Source: an uncultured Bacilli bacterium
GTDB taxonomy: Bacteria; Bacillota_I; Bacilli_A; RF39; UBA660
NCBI GenBank assembly: GCA_947624095.1
Contig: CANQIR010000072.1
Coordinates: 1-5,119, forward strand
DNA length: 5,119 nt
Direction of reading: 5' to 3'
In this document: one piece after another, positions 1 through 5,119 of the stretch
How positions within the stretch are numbered: the first letter of the stretch is position 1
How the letters are laid out: each line of letters opens with the position of its first letter
Notes under the pieces: generated by a model
What the model saw: only the letters and a program-made list of their open reading frames with translations
Told to the model about the DNA's origin: nothing
The model's database searches: none
Translations under genes and position numbers: made by a program

Positions 1-26
1 AAAGATAGTGAAAACTATCTTTTTTT
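1..26 (+). terminator. Intrinsic terminator of an upstream gene
   Basis: AAAGATAGT (1-9) pairs perfectly with ACTATCTTT (14-22) around a GAAA tetraloop, and a run of seven T (20-26) overlaps and follows the stem. This is a textbook Rho-independent terminator for + strand transcription. The gene it ends lies left of the window. The stem may begin further left than base 1, so its full length is not visible. Confidence 0.85.
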
Positions 27-36
27 GTGATATATT
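8..36 (+). promoter_or_regulatory. Possible promoter for the three-gene upstream cluster
   Basis: An extended -10 element, TG-a-TATATT (28-36), lies 17 bases after GTGAAA (8-13), a weak -35 that matches TTGACA at four of six positions. The predicted start near base 43 would leave only about 12 bases before the ATG at 55, barely room for the ribosome binding site. The -35 would lie inside the terminator hairpin. The same TGATATATTA string occurs in the rpsL promoter. The cluster could instead be read from further upstream despite the terminator. Confidence 0.35.
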
Positions 37-54
37 ACTTGATGAGGGATATGT

Positions 55-480
55 ATGAAATTAAATAATCATGGTTGGGGATTACGTGAAATGTTAGTAT
101 TATCTAGTATATTATTGTGCTTTTTATTAGTAGCAATCATAATGGTTATGAGATTATATAATAATTTGGAAGATAGTATAGATCTTGATAAAGTAGATAA
201 TACGAAAAAAATAGATGAAGTTTATTATCATAATCTGGAATATCAAGTACAAAATGCTGGGGTTAAATATTTTAATAATGTAGGAGTAGATGTTTCTGTA
301 GGAGAAGTAAATGTTAGTTTAGATAAGTTAATAGATTTAGGTTATATAACGAGATTTAAAGATGATATTACGGGTAATTATTGTGATGGTTATGTTAAAA
401 TTTATATTGAAGATGAAATTTTGAATATTGATGGATATATTAATTGTGATAATTATAGAACAGAGGGATATGTTGGATAA
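55..480 (+). CDS. Prepilin-like small membrane-anchored protein, function unknown
   Basis: A 141-residue protein of no family I can name. Its N-terminus fits a class III (type IV prepilin) signal. Gly7-Trp8-Gly9-Leu10-Arg11-Glu12-Met13 aligns with the G|FTLxEM pattern, giving a likely cut after Gly7 and Glu at mature position +5, followed by a hydrophobic helix at about 14-34. The rest is an acidic, probably extracellular domain with two cysteines (C110 and C131, 21 apart) in the pattern C-x-GYV-x-IY ... YI-x-C-x-x-Y-x-T-x-GY. The ATG at 55 is preceded by GAGGG (44-48) at 6 bases. The stop overlaps the start of the next gene by one base (TAATG), so the two are probably translationally coupled. 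The downstream gene is a clear paralog. A pseudopilin or minor pilin role is inference: no prepilin peptidase, ATPase or platform gene is visible, and the membrane helix could simply be an uncleaved anchor. Confidence 0.8.
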   Translation: MKLNNHGWGLREMLVLSSILLCFLLVAIIMVMRLYNNLEDSIDLDKVDNTKKIDEVYYHNLEYQVQNAGVKYFNNVGVDVSVGEVNVSLDKLIDLGYITRFKDDITGNYCDGYVKIYIEDEILNIDGYINCDNYRTEGYVG

Positions 481-833
481 TGGAAAAAAGAATGAAAAGA
501 TTAGAAATTATATGGGGATTAATATTAGTAGGATTAGTATTAGTTTTAACAATAATTGGGGTTTATTGGAAAAAGAATACGGGAGTTTATAAGCAATTAG
601 AAAATAAACTTAGTAAGGAAGCTACTAAATATAGGGATTCTGCAACTATTGGAGATAATGAGAAGGTTAGAGTTACGTTAGAAGAGTTAAAGGAAGCTAA
701 CTTAATTGATGAATTTAAAGCTAATAATAAAGATTGTAGTGGTTATGTAGAAATTTATAAAGATGGAATGACTTTTAAATATGAACCATTTATTAAATGT
801 GAGGAGTATACTACTAAAGGCTATGAAAGTTAG
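480..833 (+). CDS. Small membrane-anchored paralog of the preceding gene, function unknown
   Basis: A 117-residue protein with a basic N-terminus, one hydrophobic segment at about 10-29, and a polar domain predicted to lie outside the cell. It shares with its upstream neighbour the LxxL...FK segment, two cysteines with exactly the same spacing (C86 and C107, 21 apart), C-x-GYV-x-IY and the closing C-x-x-Y-x-T-x-GY. The two therefore look like an old tandem duplication. Unlike the neighbour it has no glycine before the helix. A glutamate (E9) sits where prepilin E5 would be, but the cleavage site is missing, so it is more likely an uncleaved anchor. The start at 480 uses the A of the preceding TAA. 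The nearest purine-rich site, GAGGG at 463-467, is 12 bases away, so translation may depend on coupling. An ATG at 492 is an alternative start. The next gene begins 11 bases after the stop. Confidence 0.75.
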   Translation: MEKRMKRLEIIWGLILVGLVLVLTIIGVYWKKNTGVYKQLENKLSKEATKYRDSATIGDNEKVRVTLEELKEANLIDEFKANNKDCSGYVEIYKDGMTFKYEPFIKCEEYTTKGYES

Positions 834-844
834 GGAGAAGGGTT

Positions 845-1666
845 ATGAAAGTAAAGTATGATGATAAAGAAATAGAGATTATTGGTAGTAATATTGAAAT
901 AGCTTTAGATGATTGTGAAAGTATTAAGGTGGCAACTAATAATGGACAAGAGGAGCGAGTTTATGAAGCTCCTAGTTCTATAAATATAGAGCGCAATTTG
1001 GAAAGAATTTCTTTAAACGACGCCAAGAAAATATTAAATAAAATCGATAATGTTTTTGGATATTTTAAACAATGTTGTGAAAAGTTTGCTGATTTTGCTA
1101 GTGATGATCCATTTGATGAATGGGTTTCACAAATATATATTGGTAAATGCAATAATGCAGCTCATATTAAGTGCTCAGTTTGTTTAAAACAGTATGCTAA
1201 AGGAGGTTCAATTACTGCTCCTAAATGTTTATGTGTTGGACCAGAAATAGTATTTGATAAAAATGATGCAGTTGCTAGTTATTTTATTGGTTTAGTAGTA
1301 CGATATGCTTTACAAAAAGGGTATTATAAGACGGATGAGGTTTATGCTTATTATGATGGAGAACTGCAAGAAAGTATTTATGATTCTAAGTTTAAAAGAA
1401 AAGTTGGTAAAAGAGCGGTAAAAAGACAAGTATTATCTTATGATAGTCTGAGTTTTGCTGGACATATTGTAAGTTTAGTAAATGATGCTAATAAAAATGG
1501 GGCATTGAATATGCTTATGGATTGGATGAGAAGGGATGTTATAAGTGATATTCAACATGGAGTAATTAGTTATGAAAAAGCTAGTGAGTATTCACAGGAA
1601 ATGGAAGCTTTAAGTCTTAAATTGGCTTCTTTACCAAAAAATTCACAAGTTATAGCAAAACAATAA
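845..1666 (+). CDS. Hypothetical protein with a Cys cluster
   Basis: A 273-residue protein I do not recognise. It has no signal peptide and no convincing membrane helix; the moderately hydrophobic stretch at about 141-157 is too polar. It is therefore probably cytoplasmic. It has eight cysteines (24, 77, 78, 102, 110, 113, 128, 130). C110-x2-C113 and C128-x-C130 within about 20 residues, with C102 and His107 nearby, could form a metal site of zinc-ribbon or knuckle type, but the spacing does not match a family I know. A strongly basic stretch lies at 184-195. The C-terminal third (about 205-263) looks helical. AGGGAG at 832-837, overlapping the previous stop, is 7 bases from the ATG. The gene is 11 bases after the paralog pair and codon use matches, so it is probably in the same operon. 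No terminator follows it. Confidence 0.75.
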   Translation: MKVKYDDKEIEIIGSNIEIALDDCESIKVATNNGQEERVYEAPSSINIERNLERISLNDAKKILNKIDNVFGYFKQCCEKFADFASDDPFDEWVSQIYIGKCNNAAHIKCSVCLKQYAKGGSITAPKCLCVGPEIVFDKNDAVASYFIGLVVRYALQKGYYKTDEVYAYYDGELQESIYDSKFKRKVGKRAVKRQVLSYDSLSFAGHIVSLVNDANKNGALNMLMDWMRRDVISDIQHGVISYEKASEYSQEMEALSLKLASLPKNSQVIAKQ

Positions 1667-1675
1667 TTATTTTAC

Positions 1676-1705
1676 TTGACTTAGCATATAGTTTAATGAT
1701 ATATT
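1676..1705 (+). promoter_or_regulatory. Promoter of the str operon (rpsL-rpsG-fusA)
   Basis: TTGACT (1676-1681, five of six matches to TTGACA) is followed after 18 bases by an extended -10, TG-a-TATATT (TG at 1697-1698, hexamer 1700-1705). This is a strong housekeeping sigma-factor promoter. Transcription should start near 1711-1713, leaving a leader of about 89 bases before rpsL. No terminator separates it from the upstream gene, so some readthrough is also possible. Confidence 0.75.
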
Positions 1706-1724
1706 ATTTTTGCATTTTAAATTT

Positions 1725-1746
1725 AGGTTCTACTATGGTGGAACCT
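1725..1746 (+). promoter_or_regulatory. Leader hairpin 1 upstream of rpsL
   Basis: AGGTTCTAC (1725-1733) pairs with GTGGAACCT (1738-1746) around a TATG tetraloop: nine pairs, one of them T-G wobble. The tract after it is TGTTTAAAGG, not a T run, so it is not a simple terminator. Its 3' arm could alternatively pair with AAGG at 1753-1756. It may be a regulatory or stability element of the ribosomal-protein mRNA. I know of no named leader family that it matches. Confidence 0.5.
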
Positions 1747-1764
1747 TGTTTAAAGGGGAATTTG

Positions 1765-1784
1765 ATACACCAGGGTGTGTGTAT
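1765..1784 (+). promoter_or_regulatory. Leader hairpin 2 next to the rpsL ribosome binding site
   Basis: ATACAC (1765-1770) can pair with GTGTGT (1775-1780) around a CAGG loop, or with GTGTAT (1779-1784) around an eight-base loop. The GT repeat allows two registers. The hairpin ends 5-9 bases before AAGGAGG (1789-1795), so its stability could affect access to the rpsL ribosome binding site. Function is inferred from position only. Confidence 0.4.
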
Positions 1785-1800
1785 ATGGAAGGAGGATTTT

Positions 1801-2214
1801 ATGCCAACAATTAATCAACTTGTTAGAAAGAACAGAAAAGCGAAAACTAGAAAGAGCAAAAGCCCAGTTTTAAATGTCGGATATAACAGTATGGAAAGAA
1901 AAACTACAGAAACATTTAGTCCACAAAAGAGAGGTGTTTGTACAAGAGTTGCTACTCGTACACCTAAAAAACCGAACTCTGCATTAAGAAAGTATGCGCG
2001 TGTTAGATTAAGTAATGGACGTGAAGTAGATACTTATATTCCAGGTGAAGGACATAACTTACAAGAACATAGTGTTGTATTAGTACGTGGTGGACGTGTT
2101 AAAGACTTAATCGGTGTTCGTTATCACATTATTCGTGGAGCACTTGATACCCAAGGCGTTAATAATCGTAAACAAGGACGTAGTAAATATGGTACTAAAA
2201 AACCAAAGAAATAA
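1801..2214 (+). CDS. rpsL: 30S ribosomal protein S12
   Basis: S12, 137 residues, sits at the subunit interface beside the decoding centre and takes part in tRNA selection and translocation. The start [10 protein letters not shown] is the canonical one, with AAGGAGG (1789-1795) five bases before the ATG. An in-frame upstream extension to 1696 has no binding site and would overlap the promoter. The segment around residues 20-42 is the Firmicute-type insertion absent from E. coli S12. The decoding loops are intact: TPKKPNSAL (Lys56 corresponds to E. coli Lys43) and RGGRVKDL (Lys101 corresponds to Lys88). Asp102 is the site methylthiolated by RimO in some bacteria. The streptomycin-resistance lysines are wild type. 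One oddity is Ile104 (ATC) where the family has a near-invariant Pro (KDLPGVRYH). First gene of the str operon; tandem stops TAA-TAG end it. Confidence 0.98.
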   Translation: MPTINQLVRKNRKAKTRKSKSPVLNVGYNSMERKTTETFSPQKRGVCTRVATRTPKKPNSALRKYARVRLSNGREVDTYIPGEGHNLQEHSVVLVRGGRVKDLIGVRYHIIRGALDTQGVNNRKQGRSKYGTKKPKK

Positions 2215-2244
2215 TAGATAAATAAAAGTAAAGGAGGAAAAAAG

Positions 2245-2712
2245 ATGCGTAAAAGACGTGCAGTTAAAAGAGACGTATTACCAGATCCTATCTACAATTC
2301 TAAAGTGGTTACTAAATTAGTTAATCAAATTATGAAAGATGGTAAAAGAGGTACTGCGCAAAAGATTTTATATGAAGCATTTGATATAGTTGCCGAACAA
2401 ACTGGTGAACCTGCTATCGATGTTTATAATAAAGCACTTGAAAATATAAGACCAGCACTAGAAGTTAAGTCTCGTCGTGTTGGGGGATCTAACTATCAAG
2501 TACCTATTGAAGTTAGTGATGAAAGAAGTCAAGCTTTAGCACTTCGTTGGTTAGTTAATTATGCTAAACTTAGAAATGGTAAAGGTATGGCTGTAAATTT
2601 AGCAAATGAAATTATGGATGCAGCAAAAGGAATTGGTGGAGCTGTTAAGAAGAGAGAAGATACTCACAAGATGGCAGAAGCTAATAAAGCATTTGCGCAT
2701 TATAGATGGTAG
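2245..2712 (+). CDS. rpsG: 30S ribosomal protein S7
   Basis: S7, 155 residues, is a primary binder of the 3' domain of 16S rRNA. It nucleates assembly of the 30S head and lines the mRNA/tRNA exit region. Family landmarks are present in order: [13 protein letters not shown] near the N-terminus, [17 protein letters not shown] (about 70-86), [11 protein letters not shown] (about 99-109), and the C-terminal [23 protein letters not shown] region. The length is normal. AGGAGG (2232-2237) is seven bases before the ATG, and the gap after rpsL is 30 bases. The segment after QVPIEV reads SDERSQ where most bacteria have RPxRRx, so two conserved arginines and a proline are replaced. In E. coli S7 represses its operon by binding the rpsL-rpsG gap. 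Here the gap is short and A-rich with no evident structure, so that control is not supported. Confidence 0.97.
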   Translation: MRKRRAVKRDVLPDPIYNSKVVTKLVNQIMKDGKRGTAQKILYEAFDIVAEQTGEPAIDVYNKALENIRPALEVKSRRVGGSNYQVPIEVSDERSQALALRWLVNYAKLRNGKGMAVNLANEIMDAAKGIGGAVKKREDTHKMAEANKAFAHYRW

Positions 2713-2724
2713 TAGGAGGATAAA

Positions 2725-3081
2725 ATGGCTAGAGATGTTACATTAGATAAAATCAGAAATATTGGTATCATGGCACACATTGATGCTGGTAAAACAACTA
2801 CTACAGAAAGAATTTTGTTCCATACAGGAATAACTCATAAGATTGGGGAAACTCATGATGGTGAGTCACAAATGGACTGGATGGATCAAGAAAAAGAAAG
2901 AGGTATCACAATTACTAGTGCAGCAACTACTGCACACTGGAAAGGATACCGTTTAAATATTATTGATACTCCAGGACACGTAGACTTTACTATTGAAGTT
3001 CAAAGAAGTTTAAGAGTATTAGATGGTGCAGTTGCACTTATTGATGCCGTCAAGCTAATGAATATAAAGTTCCAAGAATGA
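2725..3081 (+). CDS. fusA: EF-G N-terminal fragment (G1-G3 of the GTPase domain)
   Basis: A 118-codon frame with a normal EF-G beginning. G1 (P-loop) is AHIDAGKT at about 19-26, switch I/G2 is ERGITIT at about 58-64, and switch II/G3 is DTPGHVDF at about 83-90, including the His involved in GTP hydrolysis. Family sequence ends at Ala108. The last ten residues ([10 protein letters not shown]) are out-of-frame translation after the deletion. The frame closes at TGA 3079-3081, the only TGA stop among these genes. Reading TGA as Trp would not rescue it, because a TAG follows at 3106. A product this short lacks G4 and G5 and all domains that contact the A site, so it should not work as EF-G alone. 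Confidence 0.8.
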   Translation: MARDVTLDKIRNIGIMAHIDAGKTTTTERILFHTGITHKIGETHDGESQMDWMDQEKERGITITSAATTAHWKGYRLNIIDTPGHVDFTIEVQRSLRVLDGAVALIDAVKLMNIKFQE

Positions 3082-4760
3082 TTTGTGCTAATAAGATGGC
3101 TAAATTAGGAGCTGATTTCTACTATAGTTTAAAGACTATTGAAAGTAGATTAGGTGCTAAAGCAGCACCAATTGAATTACCAATTGGAGCCGAAGATACT
3201 TTTAGAGGTGTTGTTGATTTAGTTACTTTAAAAGCTATTGAATTTGATGGAACTGAGCATGAAAATGCAACAGAAATACCTATTCCTGAAGATATGAAAG
3301 ATTTAGTTACAAAATATCGTAATTTGTTAATTGAAACAGTTGCAGATTATGATGATGACTTAATGGAAAAATATCTTGAAGGACAAGAGATTAGTGTAGA
3401 ACAATTAAAAGCTGCAATAAGAAAAGCGACATTAAGTGTAGAATTCTTTCCAGTATTATGTGCTGATGCTTTAAGTAATAAAGGTATTAAACCATTACTT
3501 GATGCAGTTGTTGATTATCTACCTAGTCCACTTGATGTTGAAGCTATTGAATGTGTTGATGAAAATGGTAACGATGTACTTCGTCATCCATCAGATGATG
3601 AACCATTTACAGCTTTAGCATTTAAGATTATGACAGACCCATTTGTTGGAAGATTAACATTCTTTAGAGTATACTCTGGTAAATTAGAGAGTGGTTCTTA
3701 TGTACTTAACTCTACTAAGGGAGTAAAAGAAAGAATTGGTCGTATTTTACAAATGCATGCTAATCAAAGAAAAGAAATTGCTGAGGTATATTGTGGCGAA
3801 ATAGCTGCTGCGGTTGGTTTAAAAAATACAACGACAGCTGATACACTTTGTGCGGAGAAAAATCCAGTAATAATGAAGGGAATGGAATTCCCTGAACCAG
3901 TTATTGATTTAGCTATTGAACCAAAGAGTAAAAATGATCAAGATAAGATGGCTTTAGCATTACAAAAGTTAGCTGAAGAAGATCCAACATTTAGAACAAG
4001 AACTGATCATGAAACTGGTCAAACAGTTATTAGTGGTATGGGTGAGCTTCACCTAGATATCATTGTTGATAGAATGAGAAGAGAATTCAATGTGGAAGCT
4101 AATATTGGTAAACCACAAGTTGCTTATCGAGAAACAATCACTTGTGAGGGTGAATGTGAAGGTAAATATATTAAACAATCTGGTGGACGTGGACAATATG
4201 GACATGTTTGGATTAAGTTTGAACCAAATCACGATAAGGGTTATGAATTCGTTGATGCAATTGTTGGTGGGGTAGTTCCTCGTGAATATATTCCAGTAAC
4301 TGATAAAGGATTACAAGAAGCTATGGCTGGTGGAATCCTTGCTGGTTATCCAATGGTTGATATTAAAGCTACATTATTTGATGGATCATATCATGATGTC
4401 GATTCATCAGAAATGGCCTTTAAAATTGCGGCTTCATTAGCTTTAAAAGAAGCTAAAAATAAATGTAAGCCAGTATTACTTGAACCTATTATGAAGGTTG
4501 AAGTAGTTGTTCCTGAAGAATATATGGGTAATGTTATGGGTGACCTTACAAGTCGTCGTGGTAAACCACTTGGTCAAGAATCAAGAGGTAATGCTCTACA
4601 AATTAGTGCAATGGTACCATTATCTGAAATGTTTGGTTATGCAACGACATTACGTTCTAATTCACAAGGAAGAGGAACATTTACAATGACAATGGATCAT
4701 TATGAAGAAGTTCCTAAATCAATCGCTGAAGAAATCATTAAGAAAAACAGCGTTAACTAA
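3078..4760 (+). CDS. fusA: EF-G C-terminal fragment (rest of G domain, domains II-V)
   Basis: 560 codons from the ATG at 3078. That ATG is an internal Met of EF-G (VPRM), not a native start, and it lacks a ribosome binding site. In order: an altered G4, NKMA (5-8); the G' insert with [11 protein letters not shown] (about 35-45); an altered G5, ADALS (129-133); domain II from about 174 ([16 protein letters not shown]); domain III from about 268 ([16 protein letters not shown], then [10 protein letters not shown]); domain IV with [11 protein letters not shown] (about 366-376) and the tip [12 protein letters not shown], whose His439 corresponds to the translocation-critical E. coli His583; and domain V from about 470 ([19 protein letters not shown]), ending EEIIKKN. 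Its start overlaps the stop of the upstream fragment as ATGA, which would permit reinitiation. If the 37 missing bases are an assembly error, this is simply the remainder of one intact gene. Confidence 0.85.
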   Translation: MICANKMAKLGADFYYSLKTIESRLGAKAAPIELPIGAEDTFRGVVDLVTLKAIEFDGTEHENATEIPIPEDMKDLVTKYRNLLIETVADYDDDLMEKYLEGQEISVEQLKAAIRKATLSVEFFPVLCADALSNKGIKPLLDAVVDYLPSPLDVEAIECVDENGNDVLRHPSDDEPFTALAFKIMTDPFVGRLTFFRVYSGKLESGSYVLNSTKGVKERIGRILQMHANQRKEIAEVYCGEIAAAVGLKNTTTADTLCAEKNPVIMKGMEFPEPVIDLAIEPKSKNDQDKMALALQKLAEEDPTFRTRTDHETGQTVISGMGELHLDIIVDRMRREFNVEANIGKPQVAYRETITCEGECEGKYIKQSGGRGQYGHVWIKFEPNHDKGYEFVDAIVGGVVPREYIPVTDKGLQEAMAGGILAGYPMVDIKATLFDGSYHDVDSSEMAFKIAASLALKEAKNKCKPVLLEPIMKVEVVVPEEYMGNVMGDLTSRRGKPLGQESRGNALQISAMVPLSEMFGYATTLRSNSQGRGTFTMTMDHYEEVPKSIAEEIIKKNSVN

Positions 4761-4768
4761 AAATAATA

Positions 4769-4785
4769 CTTGAAAAACATTCAAG
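4769..4785 (+). repeat. Short inverted repeat between fusA and tuf
   Basis: CTTGAA (4769-4774) pairs with TTCAAG (4780-4785) around AAACA. It is six pairs with no T run after it, so it is a weak terminator candidate at best. It overlaps the -35 of the predicted tuf promoter and could equally be a regulator site or chance in AT-rich DNA. Confidence 0.35.
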
Positions 4786-4798
4786 CATTAGATAAAAT
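4770..4798 (+). promoter_or_regulatory. Likely dedicated tuf promoter
   Basis: TTGAAA (4770-4775, five of six matches) and TAAAAT (4793-4798, five of six) are separated by the ideal 17 bases. Transcription should begin near 4805, about eight bases before the tuf ribosome binding site. A separate promoter would allow EF-Tu, needed in large molar excess over EF-G, to be made independently of the str operon. Confidence 0.6.
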
Positions 4799-4826
4799 AA
4801 TAATGTATTAAAAGGAGGAAAAAATT

Positions 4827-5119
4827 ATGGCAAAAGAAAAATTTGATCGTTCTAAGCCACACGTTAATATTGGTACTATTGGACACGTTGACCATGGTAA
4901 AACAACATTAACTGCTGCTATTACAAAATATTTTGGTAACTTTGTTGCATATGCTGATATCGATAAAGCTCCAGAAGAAAGAGAAAGAGGTATTACAATT
5001 AATACTGCTCACGTTGAGTATGAGACTGCTACACGTCACTATGCTCACGTAGACTGCCCAGGACATGCCGATTATGTTAAAAATATGATTACTGGTGCTG
5101 CCCAAATGGATGGTGCTAT
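4827..5119 (+). CDS. tuf: Elongation factor Tu, N-terminal part (runs off the right edge)
   Basis: The first 97 codons of EF-Tu, the GTPase that brings aminoacyl-tRNA to the ribosomal A site. The family is about 395 residues, so roughly the first quarter is present and the frame is open to the end of the window. The start [27 protein letters not shown] is diagnostic (quoted in parts: [11 protein letters not shown] then [16 protein letters not shown]). P-loop G1 GHVDHGKT is at 19-26, G2 [12 protein letters not shown] at 48-59, and G3 [21 protein letters not shown] at 76-96, which includes DCPGH with the catalytic His80. The switch I approach, [13 protein letters not shown], is the short form. 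AGGAGG (4813-4818) is eight bases before the ATG. All visible GTPase motifs are canonical, in contrast to the fusA just upstream. The remaining sequence is outside the window. Confidence 0.97.
   Translation, partial: MAKEKFDRSKPHVNIGTIGHVDHGKTTLTAAITKYFGNFVAYADIDKAPEERERGITINTAHVEYETATRHYAHVDCPGHADYVKNMITGAAQMDGA

Larger units (their letters stand above)
2725..4760 (+). pseudogene. fusA: Elongation factor G gene interrupted by an apparent 37-base deletion
   Basis: EF-G is the GTPase that drives tRNA-mRNA translocation and, with RRF, ribosome recycling. It is essential in nearly all bacteria. The locus encodes a recognisable EF-G from start to stop, but the reading frame changes at about 3046-3050. 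Before it the protein reads DGAVALIDA; after it the downstream frame continues [10 protein letters not shown]. The family normally has about 12 residues between these points (xxGVEPQTETVW). Restoring 37 bases would give about 690 residues, close to the usual Bacilli length of about 692. AGGAGG (2714-2719) lies five bases before the ATG, and the gap after rpsG is 12 bases. The sequence beyond the break is well conserved apart from altered G4 and G5 motifs, so this is a recent lesion or a sequence/assembly error, not an old decayed gene. Another fusA elsewhere in the genome cannot be excluded. Confidence 0.85.

Noticed and set aside
44..473. Identical 11-base string GAGGGATATGT at 44-54 and 463-473 ahead of both paralog starts
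   Set aside because: The second copy encodes part of the conserved C-terminal EGYV of the first protein and sits 12 bases from the start rather than 6. Coincidence is likely.
961..1152. 63-codon minus-strand open frame
   Set aside because: It lies wholly inside the 845-1666 gene on the opposite strand and has no recognisable product. Treated as chance.
1657..1675. AT-rich inverted repeat (AATAATTATT) after the 273-residue gene as a terminator
   Set aside because: The ten-base palindrome is entirely A/T with no GC stem and no loop, too weak to terminate transcription.
1696..1800. Upstream in-frame extension of rpsL (ATG at 1696 or 1735)
   Set aside because: No ribosome binding site, it overlaps the promoter and leader hairpins, and the translated part does not resemble S12. 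The start at 1801 has a perfect AAGGAGG.
3040..3081. Programmed ribosomal frameshift to join the two fusA frames
   Set aside because: There is no slippery heptamer or downstream structure, and a shift alone would still leave about 12 conserved residues missing. A deletion explains the data better.
3049..3108. Mycoplasma-type code (TGA as Trp) rescuing the fusA N-terminal frame
   Set aside because: Reading through TGA at 3079 gives non-EF-G sequence and reaches TAG at 3106. All tryptophans checked in the window are TGG.
4090..4689. Short + strand open frames inside fusA (4090-4275 and 4507-4689)
   Set aside because: They are alternative-frame readings of conserved EF-G domains IV and V, with no start signals or family resemblance.
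4908..5105. 65-codon minus-strand open frame
   Set aside because: Antisense to unambiguous EF-Tu coding sequence.

Overview
The window comes from an AT-rich, low-GC Gram-positive (Firmicutes/Bacilli or Mollicutes-related) genome. The evidence is an S12 with the Firmicute-type N-terminal insertion, S7 and EF-G sequences closest to Bacilli as I remember them, strong AGGAGG ribosome binding sites, and A/T-ending codons. Every tryptophan I checked is TGG. The six stops I treat as genuine are TAA or TAG, so nothing points to the Mycoplasma code. I cannot name the species. An uncultured gut-type lineage is plausible but is inference.

Layout: (1) positions 1-26 hold a clear intrinsic terminator of an upstream gene outside the window. 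(2) Positions 55-1666 hold a tight three-gene cluster on the + strand. It has two paralogous small membrane-anchored proteins, the first with a prepilin-like N-terminus, followed by a 273-residue cysteine-bearing protein of unknown function. (3) Positions 1667-1800 are a 134-base gap with a good promoter and a leader that can fold into two hairpins. (4) Positions 1801-4760 are the str operon: rpsL (S12), rpsG (S7) and fusA (EF-G). (5) A 66-base gap with its own likely promoter leads into tuf (EF-Tu), which runs off the right edge.

The str operon supplies two small-subunit proteins of the decoding and mRNA-path region and the two elongation GTPases that act there. The main surprise is fusA. 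It is interrupted by an apparent 37-base deletion in the G domain, just after switch II, which splits it into 118- and 560-codon frames that overlap by ATGA. The otherwise well conserved protein also has NKMA in place of the G4 motif NKMD, and ADALS in place of the G5 motif GSALK/GSAFK. S12 has Ile at a position that is almost always Pro next to the streptomycin-linked loop, and S7 lacks the usual RPxRR. The deletion may be an assembly error or a real lesion. The substitutions may be lineage traits, errors, or signs of relaxed or shifted selection on EF-G.

The upstream cluster (a prepilin-like protein, its paralog without the cleavage glycine, and an orphan protein with paired cysteines) is the most likely place for undescribed biology. 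It has no recognisable partner genes inside the window.
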